60,047 bases of DNA from contig JAXHTF010000018.1 of the NCBI GenBank assembly GCA_034211275.1, forward strand, positions 1 through 60,047, read 5' to 3'. Below are positions 18,411 through 25,740 of this stretch, piece after piece; the first letter of the stretch is position 1, and every line of letters starts with the position of its first letter. Under the pieces are notes generated by a model. The model did no database searches. It saw nothing but the letters and a program-made list of their open reading frames with translations, and was not told the DNA's origin. Position numbers and translations under genes: made by a program. This DNA is from Acidobacteriota bacterium. Lineage in GTDB: Bacteria; Acidobacteriota; Thermoanaerobaculia; Multivoradales; JAHZIX01.

Positions 18411-18701
18411 GGCACCTCCTTCTTCGAGCAGACTGATCCTCACCTCTCTCCCATCCACAAAGTCGACCAACTCACCGCCCCCACCCTCGTCCTCCATGGC
18501 GCCAACGACACCAACGTCCCCATCGTCGAAGCCGAACAAGTCGTCGATATCCTCAAACGCCGCAACATCCCCGTCCGCTACATCCTCTTCCCCAACGAAG
18601 GGCACGGCTTCCGGAACACGAAGAATCGGGTGACTTCGACGGTGGAGGTGGTGCGGTGGCTTGGGGAGTGGTTGGGGGGGGCTACGGCGAACGCAAAATA
18701 A
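18411..18701 (+). pseudogene. Remnant of a second S9 peptidase gene (C-terminal end)
   Basis: A plus-strand frame of 96 codons ending in TAA at 18699-18701 reads GTSFFEQTDPHLSPIHKVDQ and on to FPNEGHGF, VVRWLGEWLG. It matches the end of the S9 peptidase at 12834-15020 at about nine in ten bases over roughly 237 bases. The Asp (HGANDTN) and His (EGHGF) of the triad are kept. The nucleophile Ser and everything before it are gone. Relative to the intact gene, about 25 residues between FFEQTDP and HLSPIHK are also deleted in frame. No start codon or ribosome site precedes it. Confidence 0.85.
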
Positions 18702-18823
18702 AGGCTCATCGTGTAGCGTAGACAGAGAGAAGCCCGCGATCCTTTGGTTGCTGCCCTTGCACAAAATCTTCCACTCAAGGATCAATACCCCCCCCCTCCG
18801 TTCCTCGTCCACGAAAATGCGCA

Positions 18824-20068
18824 CTAGCCAAAAAGCTCCAACTGGTCCCTATCCAGCGACTCTCTCTTTGGAAAAATCGCAAGCCTTAAGAAAGGGGCCA
18901 TTAGCGGATCAGCAAACCTAACTTCATCCTTATTCCGACTTATGTAGACCAGGTGTCTTTCTTGCTGCAGCCTCAACAGCATGTCATTAAACTCCCCAGG
19001 ATTTACGCCATTTTTCTTAAGACGATTCCTTAGCTCTGCGCGAGTGACCCCCCTATCTATGCTAATTCGAGCCAGCATCCTGACCAACGCCATCTCTCCC
19101 TCGCCCAGCTTTAGCATAGCCTCTCTATATTTCCGCAGCTCCGATCGAAAAGCTCGCTGCACGGATCGACGCATTGCGTTCTCGTAGTCCACCATCTCAA
19201 CCAACCGGCCTTCCCCGGCCCGCCGAGTCATCGCATCAAGGCACTCCAGACCAACCAGGTGCACGAAATAAGGATAACCCCCTGAGTTCATAATTATCGA
19301 TCTCTTCACCTGAGGAAGAAATTCAAAACCGAGACTCTGCTCGGCCTGCGAGAGAAAATCTGCAACATCCTCACGGCGTAATGGACGCAAATATATCTCC
19401 CGAGCACTCCGCTCGATGCTTTCATGGCGCCCAAGCAAAGCTTGAGCAGAGTGCGACACGCCAACAACCACAAGCCTGCTATCACAATCAAGACTATTAT
19501 CGGCAAGAGTCTTTATTAGCTCAGCAGTAGCCCCATGAAATTCTCTATTCTTCCTCGAACCAACCACATCATATTCATCAAGAATGATAACAATTTTCTC
19601 TGGGTGCTTCCGGAGCAAACGATAGAAAGTCCATGGGTCAATCTCATTGGCCCAGAGTGGCTTTCTCGTAGTATCCGTCTTTGAGGCTCGGGTGGCCCTT
19701 GCGCCAACTCCGAAGGGAGCGCCCTTACCCTCAAAGGATCTAACCGCTGAATCCCTCACCTCAACGGAAGAAATATCTAACCCAATCTCCTCAAGAGTGT
19801 TTCGAGCAAACTCATCGAAGGAGATTCTTGAGTTGCAGGTCACAAATACGGACTTGACACCCTGATTTGTGAAGGCTTGCCGTACAAGGGAGGTTTTTCC
19901 GACACCTCTATTACCGATCACAATTGGATGGTGCCCACGGCGTTTGATCGCCCTTTCCAAGTCGCTAAGCTCTTGATCTCGACCAAAAAAGAATCTCCCA
20001 TTCTCCATCGGTGCACCAGGAGTAAAGACCTCGTCATAGTCGTCAAAATCTAGAATCGCCCTAAGCAC
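18824..20068 (-). CDS. AAA/STAND-type ATPase with C-terminal winged-helix-like region
   Basis: I prefer the GTG at 20068, which has AAAGGAG six bases upstream, giving 414 aa; the frame extends to a GTG at 20170 without such a site. The NTPase has Walker A GNRGVGKTS (52-60), Walker B VIILDEYD (160-167) and an arginine-rich sensor region (LGRHESIERSAREIYLRPLR). The layout FFGRDQELSDLERAIKRRG before Walker A matches Orc1/Cdc6-like and AAA_16 ATPases. The C-terminal 100 residues (LARISIDRGVTRAELRNRLK) look like a winged helix, so it may bind DNA or a partner. The gene is much AT-richer than its surroundings, which suggests transfer. Similar single-gene ATPases occur in defence and mobile islands, but no partner is evident here. 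Confidence 0.85.
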   Translation of the reverse strand: MLRAILDFDDYDEVFTPGAPMENGRFFFGRDQELSDLERAIKRRGHHPIVIGNRGVGKTSLVRQAFTNQGVKSVFVTCNSRISFDEFARNTLEEIGLDISSVEVRDSAVRSFEGKGAPFGVGARATRASKTDTTRKPLWANEIDPWTFYRLLRKHPEKIVIILDEYDVVGSRKNREFHGATAELIKTLADNSLDCDSRLVVVGVSHSAQALLGRHESIERSAREIYLRPLRREDVADFLSQAEQSLGFEFLPQVKRSIIMNSGGYPYFVHLVGLECLDAMTRRAGEGRLVEMVDYENAMRRSVQRAFRSELRKYREAMLKLGEGEMALVRMLARISIDRGVTRAELRNRLKKNGVNPGEFNDMLLRLQQERHLVYISRNKDEVRFADPLMAPFLRLAIFPKRESLDRDQLELFG

Positions 20069-20459
20069 TGAATCTCCTTTGATTGTGACCCAACCAGCTG
20101 CCAGAGGGAAATGCGCGGCCAAGGAGAACCAGCCGGCAAGTACCTCCAGTTCGCCGAACATACTGTCCACCAGAGTAGTCTTGAACTGATTGCGCTCGAC
20201 TCCTAAGTCAGCTTGGCAGTTCCACGGATAGCCCCGATGTCTTACCTATCCCTAGAATTAGTTCCACTACGATGCCAAAGAGAGACAAGAAATTGATCAT
20301 CCGTGGCAACTGTTACTAGTACCCTAAGAGCCCTCCCGAAAAAGGGAGATACGCGCATATCAGTAACCATGCATATTTGATGGTATGCAGAGCCAAAGCG
20401 GCAGCCTCCACTCAATGGCCACAGATTCACGGTCTCTGCTGCCGCACCAAATTATGAGG
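20069..20459. other. AT-rich intergenic stretch upstream of the ATPase
   Basis: About 390 bases with no convincing gene. Bases 20069-20170 could code for an N-terminal extension of the ATPase if the upstream GTG is used. The rest is unusually AT-rich for the window and may carry the ATPase promoter. I could not pick one -35/-10 pair with confidence. Confidence 0.5.
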
Positions 20460-20855
20460 TCAGCTCTGCGCTCGGACAGAACGGCGCCAATCCTTCACAG
20501 AGTCCGCAAGAGTGTCTGATCCCAGAGACTCGTTTCGGCGTTTCTTCCGGCAGGGGAAGGGGCGGCGCCAGGTGAGAAATAGGCCGGCCCAGCCCAAGAC
20601 CACAGCACCGGCGGAGGCAACGGCAGCGAGGGAATCTTCGCCAAAACTGCCGATTTCATCAGTATCTAACCAGCGCAGGCAGTAGTGGGCGAAGCTGTCG
20701 GAGGGATAGTGATCTTTCGAGGTCGACCAACTCAACACTTTCCCACTGAGGCGGTCTAGGTCTAAGTCACCGCACTGATCCGCCCGCTCCCGAGGTCCCC
20801 AGAGGACATCGGTCCTTTTACGGACGGGAACAGTCGGAAGCCGGTGGATCGCCAT
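20460..20855 (-). CDS. Small hypothetical protein with one membrane helix
   Basis: An ATG at 20855, with GAGGG upstream, opens a 131-aa frame. One membrane helix is visible (SLAAVASAGAVVLGWAGLFLTW), followed by a basic stretch. The start overlaps the end of the upstream minus-strand frame by 38 bases. The two may be one gene broken by a frameshift, since neither half resembles a complete protein. I recognise no family. Confidence 0.4.
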   Translation of the reverse strand: MAIHRLPTVPVRKRTDVLWGPRERADQCGDLDLDRLSGKVLSWSTSKDHYPSDSFAHYCLRWLDTDEIGSFGEDSLAAVASAGAVVLGWAGLFLTWRRPFPCRKKRRNESLGSDTLADSVKDWRRSVRAQS

Positions 20856-21321
20856 TGTACGACCGGCCCTCAGTCACAGCGAAGAACTCATCTGGGTCCA
20901 CAAAGATCCACCGACAATACCTCCTCCTCCGGTGCCACGTTCCGTGGTCGCGGAACCGTTTCGGCCGTGCCGGCGCTTCGCCGCCACTGAGGCCGCATAC
21001 CAAGTAAGTGGCCCAGCAATAGCGCCTCGCGACGCCGCTGGCCACGATCACCACCAGCGGCCGAGCCATCCAAAGACCAACGGTGTTGTGCAAGTTGAAG
21101 TCCCTTGCCTTCCCCAGCAGGCCGCGCTGGCACCAGCCCACATTGCGAACCCGGCGTCGAGACCAGCGGCGACGAGCCCACAAGCATAGACCGTTCAGAA
21201 CCAGGAAGAGAAACACCAGAAAGGCAGCGTCAGTCGTGCCGCGCACGACCTGACGCTGATCCCCTCGCACCCCGAATCGGCAGTGGACCGTTCTCACGGT
21301 ACCGAAGAAGTGGCGGACCAC
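20818..21321 (-). CDS. Hypothetical membrane protein, possibly frameshifted
   Basis: A GTG at 21321, with GAGGG about eight bases upstream, opens a 167-aa frame. Hydrophobic segments are visible at about 32-48 (AAFLVFLFLVLNGLCLW) and about 85-110 (ARPLVVIVASGVARRYCWATYLVCG). The middle is very rich in Arg and Trp, which is suspicious for a wrong frame. It ends inside the start of the next frame. I recognise no family, and the coding status is uncertain. Confidence 0.35.
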   Translation of the reverse strand: MVRHFFGTVRTVHCRFGVRGDQRQVVRGTTDAAFLVFLFLVLNGLCLWARRRWSRRRVRNVGWCQRGLLGKARDFNLHNTVGLWMARPLVVIVASGVARRYCWATYLVCGLSGGEAPARPKRFRDHGTWHRRRRYCRWIFVDPDEFFAVTEGRSYNGDPPASDCSRP

Positions 21322-21358
21322 CGAAGATCCCTCACCGCCGGCAAGACTTCAGGTCACA

Positions 21359-21805
21359 TCAAACCTCTTCACCCATCGCACGCTGATAGCCTCTCTCGCC
21401 CTTTGCTCGGACTCGCTTGAGCCGCTCAAAGTACTCATCAGCTTCTCTCAGCTCAAGTGGAGAGTCTTGGGCCTTCATCCGATACTCCATGTCCGACTTG
21501 AGCTCGTAGAGATCCGTCAAAGCGCGATTATTGACTCGCCAAAGCTTCTTGTTCGCGAACAGGGCCTCCCAGGTGCTTAGAATCGAGGCAGCACCAGTTG
21601 CTACCATCGCAAGAATAGGCAGCCACCGGGAATCGAGGATCTCTGACGCACCGATAAAGACGGTGGCTAGCGCAGCAAGTGTTGCTGGTACGACCGTAAA
21701 TAGAAAGGCTGCCTTGCGATTGAACCGCTTTCTCTTCGTGTAGAGGTCAATCTCTCGATTGACTTGCTCCTCGACATATCCCAACTGCGCGTTTTCAGAG
21801 CTCAA
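21359..21805 (-). CDS. SLATT-like two-helix membrane protein
   Basis: The product is 148 aa, starting at TTG (MSSENAQLGYVEEQ) with AGGGG about nine bases upstream. A basic amphipathic N-terminus (NREIDLYTKRKRFNRKAA) leads into helix 1 (FLFTVVPATLAALATVFIGA) and helix 2 (WLPILAMVATGAASILSTW). A charged helical tail follows with W..NNRALTDLYELKSDMEY. This matches the SLATT/DUF4231 arrangement of predicted pore-forming effectors associated with nucleotide-sensing (SMODS/SLOG) immune systems. No nucleotidyltransferase or SLOG gene is adjacent, so it may act alone. The family call rests on topology and spacing, not on a search. Confidence 0.55.
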   Translation of the reverse strand: MSSENAQLGYVEEQVNREIDLYTKRKRFNRKAAFLFTVVPATLAALATVFIGASEILDSRWLPILAMVATGAASILSTWEALFANKKLWRVNNRALTDLYELKSDMEYRMKAQDSPLELREADEYFERLKRVRAKGERGYQRAMGEEV

Positions 21806-21894
21806 ACCACTATTCCCCTATGGTCTTGAATCGAATCGCAAACCCTCGTTGACAGCTCAGAATTCTAGATCTAAGTGTAAACCAAGGGGATCTT

Positions 21895-22767
21895 CTACAG
21901 AAGCTGCATCCCCACCAGCAGCAAGAACGCCACCACAACCCAAAGCACCGTCCAACCCAACGAGTCGCTCTTCACGCTCGCCAGCATCCGATGGTAGAGC
22001 TCGCCTGCCCCCGGCGGATCGGGAACATGGAAGACGAACTCGATCTTGATCTTGGTTCCGTAGAGTTCCCTTAGAAATCCGATGACTTCCGCCGTGATCT
22101 CCGAGCGAGCCTCTGGGGTGGAAGCGTCGGGCCAGATTCGGGTCCAGAACTCGTTCCGACCTTCCAACGCCCAGCCTCGGGAGTGAAGCTCCTCATGGTG
22201 CTCCTCCGAAAGGTGGAAGCCCGGCTGTCGGTAGGCGTTGTAGATCACTTGAGCGCAGATCTCGGCGTCGTCGGCCACCACGAATTGTCCGAGACAAGTC
22301 CCCTTCGGATCCGATCCCAGGATGGTGATGATGCCGTCGCCCTGGAACTCTGGCTGGTTCTGAGCCTCAGCGAGGAGCTCTGCAGGAGTCGGCTCGAAGA
22401 TATGCGGGACGACCTCGATCTCGATCTCGCCTGCGGCGCCGGAGACTTGATGGAGAAGGTCCAGTGCTTCCGATGCAATCTGAGCTCGAGCTTCGGGGGT
22501 CGAAGCATCGGGCCAGATCCTGGTCCAAAACTCCTTCCCTGCCGCCTTCCAACCTCGGGAGCGAAACTGCTCGCGCTGAATCCTCGAAAAGTGGAAGCTC
22601 GGATTCTGATACGCGTTGTGCAGAATCTCTATACAAATGGAAGCGTCACCGTCCCCCGAGACCTGCCCCAAGAGGGTCCCCTCCGGACCCGCCTCCACGA
22701 TGGACATGAACTCGCCTCGGCCTAGTACCTCGTCGATCGCATCGAGGATTCGCTGGTGGTCGTTCAA
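21895..22767 (-). CDS. Tandem TY-Chap-like protein with C-terminal membrane anchor
   Basis: The product is 290 aa from a TTG at 22767 with GGAGG eight bases upstream. Two repeats of about 105 residues are visible (about 15-115 and 140-240). Each has a Leu/Gly-rich beta part (GTLLGQV, GTCLGQF), then FHFSR or FHLSEEHHEELHSRGW, EFWTRIWPDASTPEAR and a closing helix. This resembles the TY-Chap fold (type III chaperone/YbjN-like), where the Leu-Gly-Trp motif and final helix are typical. The last 25 residues form a membrane helix. It lies 21 bases after the DUF2007 gene, so the two are probably one operon. It may hold a client or peptide at the membrane; that is inference. Confidence 0.6.
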   Translation of the reverse strand: MNDHQRILDAIDEVLGRGEFMSIVEAGPEGTLLGQVSGDGDASICIEILHNAYQNPSFHFSRIQREQFRSRGWKAAGKEFWTRIWPDASTPEARAQIASEALDLLHQVSGAAGEIEIEVVPHIFEPTPAELLAEAQNQPEFQGDGIITILGSDPKGTCLGQFVVADDAEICAQVIYNAYRQPGFHLSEEHHEELHSRGWALEGRNEFWTRIWPDASTPEARSEITAEVIGFLRELYGTKIKIEFVFHVPDPPGAGELYHRMLASVKSDSLGWTVLWVVVAFLLLVGMQLL

Positions 22768-22788
22768 GAAAGAACCTCCAAGGGCGAG

Positions 22789-23688
22789 TCAGGAATCATC
22801 CGATGAAATACCCTTCTTGAACGCGACGCTGATCGGTCCATAGAACGAGAGGGCAATGATCGCTCCTCCCAAGAGGTGCCCCAAGAGGCTCCAGAATCCA
22901 GACCATCCATAGTCGATGGAGGCTGTACTCCAAGCAGCCAGAGCGAGAATCCAAACCCACAGCGCAGCATAGAAAAGCCGTGCTGGGCGCAAGAAGAGCA
23001 GCATTCCAAGAGAGGCCAGCGCCCAGGCGAAGAAGGTCACGGTGTAAAGCTCGGATGAGGCAAAGGTCAGAAAGCCCGGCGGCAAGGCTTCATCGAGCAT
23101 CTCCCACAGTCGGTCAGGAATTCTCAGCACCATTTCGTCATAGAGAAAGCTACCGATGCCATAGGACAGAAACTCCACCAGGACCAGCAGCTGGAAGACC
23201 TTCTTGGCTCGTTGGGACGGCTCCTGCTCGTTCTGCGCAACGGCTGCTTCCCCGTCGGCCTCCGGGGGCTCCTCGTCGTCAACTCCTGCCGCGGAGTCCT
23301 TCTGCCCGGCAGCCCTCTCGTGCTGGGATCTGAGGAGCTCCGCCAGCGCCTGCCGGGCGGCCTCCGCGTTCTCCGCCGGCACTCGCAGCTCGACGGGACC
23401 AACGACCGGGTTGAAGCCCGCCCCCAACCGCCCGCCGGCGAAGAGATCCTGGAGGCTATCGTTGCGCTGGGCATACTCGATCCCGTGTTCGTCCAGGATG
23501 GACTCCGCGAGGGTGATCAAGCCGCCATCTCCGGACGACAACACCGTTTCCAGACCCAACGACGCCTGAGGATCAGCTGGTTCGTTGGAAGGAGCCTCGC
23601 TCGAAGGACTGTCGATCAACGAGGTACCACAATCAGCGCATTTATCGGAACCGTCTCGATATTCTTTCCCACAATCAGGACACAGCAT
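22789..23688 (-). CDS. Zinc-ribbon/DUF2007 membrane protein
   Basis: The product is 299 aa from the ATG at 23688; a TTG two codons upstream, with AGGAGG before it, is an alternative. Residues 3-22 hold two CxxC pairs (CPDC, CADC), a zinc ribbon. Residues about 45-110 match DUF2007 (putative signal-transducing domain): GLITLAESILDEHGIEYAQR, LQDLFAGGRLG, GPVELRVPAENAEAARQAL. A charged linker follows, then four hydrophobic segments (about 165-290). DUF2007 proteins are poorly understood; the zinc ribbon plus membrane arrangement is common. It is the first gene of a likely pair with the TY-Chap-like gene. Confidence 0.8.
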   Translation of the reverse strand: MLCPDCGKEYRDGSDKCADCGTSLIDSPSSEAPSNEPADPQASLGLETVLSSGDGGLITLAESILDEHGIEYAQRNDSLQDLFAGGRLGAGFNPVVGPVELRVPAENAEAARQALAELLRSQHERAAGQKDSAAGVDDEEPPEADGEAAVAQNEQEPSQRAKKVFQLLVLVEFLSYGIGSFLYDEMVLRIPDRLWEMLDEALPPGFLTFASSELYTVTFFAWALASLGMLLFLRPARLFYAALWVWILALAAWSTASIDYGWSGFWSLLGHLLGGAIIALSFYGPISVAFKKGISSDDS

Positions 23689-23857
23689 CTCCAACTACCC
23701 TCCTTCGGGTTCCGGAGGTCTACAGTTCAACGAGAGTGCGCTCCACTACAAAGACATAGATTCTTTTATTCTACCACAACATAAAGCCGTACTTACGGGC
23801 CGCTTGCGCAGCGGGAATCTCCTTGCCCCACCCAACCAACCCGCATAACCTCCCCCC

Positions 23858-24418
23858 GTGCCCGTCGTCCTCATCCCCTTCGCCCTGATCGCCCTCTTCT
23901 TCGCCATCCTGGCGCTCATCGCCATCCTGTTCCCGCTGGGCATCTTCAACCGGTATCGGGTGGCGACGTCGCGGCGGAAGGCGCGGGGGTGTTTGGCGTT
24001 GGCGAATAGCTTCGCCTTTGCGCTTTCGGCGTCGACCCTCTTGGCCACCGCGGCGGTGACGAGTGTGTGGGAGCCGCGGGCGCTGCCGTACGTGGGCGGC
24101 GGATTCGTGATGGGCGGCTTGTTGGGCTGGCTGAGCTTGGCCATCAGCCGGTGGGAGGAAACCGCGGACGGGTTGTACGTGACGGCGCGGCGATGGCTTG
24201 TGCTGACGTTGATTCTTGTGGTGGTGGGGCGCTTTGGATACGGGATCTGGCGAGCCTGGAATGCGCTGGTGGTACGGCCGGAGGATGAGTCCTGGCTGGT
24301 GGCGGCGGGGATTGCGGGGTCGTTGGCAGCGGGGGCGCTGATCATCGGGTACTCGCTAGTCTATTGGCTCGGAGTGCGGCGGCGGGTGCGGAGGTACCGG
24401 CGGCGGCAGAGCCTATAA
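23858..24418 (+). CDS. Four-to-five-helix membrane protein, DUF1453/CcdC-like
   Basis: The product is 186 aa from a GTG with no clear ribosome site, so it may be leaderless or start elsewhere. Hydrophobic segments lie at about 4-28, 47-67, 78-96, 112-130 and 147-170. The segment LYVTARRWLVLTLILVVVGR followed by FGYGIWRAW recalls DUF1453/CcdC-like proteins, a tentative match. It converges with the TPM/zinc-ribbon gene. The antisense open frame here is a shadow. Confidence 0.65.
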   Translation: MPVVLIPFALIALFFAILALIAILFPLGIFNRYRVATSRRKARGCLALANSFAFALSASTLLATAAVTSVWEPRALPYVGGGFVMGGLLGWLSLAISRWEETADGLYVTARRWLVLTLILVVVGRFGYGIWRAWNALVVRPEDESWLVAAGIAGSLAAGALIIGYSLVYWLGVRRRVRRYRRRQSL

Positions 24419-24464
24419 GCCGTAGGTCCGTCAGGTGGCGAGGGCTCCAAAAGCCCCCGAGCCC

Positions 24465-25598
24465 TCACCACCGACCGCTCGCCCCGGATCCGGAAGAAAA
24501 GCTCCCACCGCCGGAGGACGACGAGCTGAAGCTGCTCCAGCCGTTATCGTCGTCGTCATCCTCGGGCACGCGGGGTATCCGGTGGTGGGAGACCGAGTGG
24601 AAGTCGCAGTGGACGCAATCCTCGACCACTTCCGCCAGCCCCTCGCTGACGGTGGTCGCGTGCTCCAGCACGGTGCGCACGCGACTCATGGTCACGTAGT
24701 TGCATTCCGGGCACCGCTTGAGGCGGGTAAAGAATCTCTGGAGGCGCACTTTGAGGATGTCCCCGCAGCGAGGGCAGGCCCACAGAAGATAGTCGACGCT
24801 GCCGAGATTCTCTTCCATGCGCTCGGGGCGGGAGAGGTGGGCGTCGTCTTCCTCCTCCCCGAGCTTGACCCTGCGCACCTCACACCGCTCGCAGCTGCGC
24901 GGGCGCCGGGGCCAGGCGTAGGCGAAGATCAGCCCGCCAAGGGCCAAGAAGCCACCAAGCGCAGGAGCATAGGGGTGGCGCAGCAGCTCCTTGGGCGAGA
25001 AGCCGTTGCCTGGAGCTTCCCCAGGACGGGCTCGAGTGGGAACCTCCGGAGCCCGCGACGCAGCCCTTGGTGCATCAGCGGGAGCCTCCGAGGCCAAGAT
25101 CCTCTGCTCTACCGCCCGAGCACCGGCCAGCAAGCCCGCACCGTAATTTCCCTCGCGGAAGCGCGGCACCATGTGGCGGTCCATAATCCTCTGGCTGATG
25201 GAGACCTGGCGGGAACCGTCCACGCGATACCCAAGGACGATCTCGGCAGCCCGCGCCTCCGTCGCGACGAGCAAGAGAGCGCCGCGAGGGTTGAGATTCC
25301 AGCGATTGCCCAAGGCGGTAGCGAAGGTGCGGGGATCGGCCCCGGAGAGATCCTTCACCAGCACCGCCACCAGCTCGCCTCCGTAGCTCTGGACCCGCTG
25401 AGCCGAGGTCTCGATCTGAAGTCGGTGCTCTGGATCGAGAGTCCCCGTCAAATCCACCACCCAACCATCCGGGCGGGGATCCGGAATGTCCTGCACGGTG
25501 ACGGCCTGGGCGGTGAAAGCTCCAACGAGCCCAATCACCCCCAGGAGCAAGCTGCAGAATCGAGACGACCGTCGGACGTCAGCCGGCCATGAACGCAT
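24465..25598 (-). CDS. TPM-domain protein with internal zinc ribbons and Ser/Gly tail
   Basis: The product is 377 aa. The ATG at 25598 has GAAGGAG about eight bases upstream. A signal peptide (about 1-33) is followed by a TPM domain (about 45-170: GWVVDLTGTLDPEHRLQIET, ELVAVLVKDLSGADPRTFAT, YRVDGSRQVSISQRIMDR), a Pro/Ala-rich linker, one membrane helix (about 212-232) and a cytosolic region with CERC, CPRC, CPEC and CVHC pairs. The tail is Asp-rich and then Ser/Gly-rich. It is a third TPM gene in the window but of a different subtype from those in the lemA operon, because of its added zinc ribbons. The function is unknown. Confidence 0.85.
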   Translation of the reverse strand: MRSWPADVRRSSRFCSLLLGVIGLVGAFTAQAVTVQDIPDPRPDGWVVDLTGTLDPEHRLQIETSAQRVQSYGGELVAVLVKDLSGADPRTFATALGNRWNLNPRGALLLVATEARAAEIVLGYRVDGSRQVSISQRIMDRHMVPRFREGNYGAGLLAGARAVEQRILASEAPADAPRAASRAPEVPTRARPGEAPGNGFSPKELLRHPYAPALGGFLALGGLIFAYAWPRRPRSCERCEVRRVKLGEEEDDAHLSRPERMEENLGSVDYLLWACPRCGDILKVRLQRFFTRLKRCPECNYVTMSRVRTVLEHATTVSEGLAEVVEDCVHCDFHSVSHHRIPRVPEDDDDDNGWSSFSSSSSGGGSFSSGSGASGRW

Positions 25599-25740
25599 GG
25601 AGTGGACTCCTTCAGAAGGCAAATATCTTTTATTATGTCATATTCACCTAAAGCTCTCCAAGCAAAAATGCCCGGACCACGACCGAAGGTCGCGGCCCGA
25701 GCCAGGGAAGACAAGCCAGGGAGAACGAGTGAAGGGAAGG

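Noticed and set aside
23746-24345. A minus-strand frame opposite the 186-aa membrane protein
   Set aside because: Ser/Arg/Thr-rich with no hydrophobic segments; the plus strand gives a normal multi-helix membrane protein.
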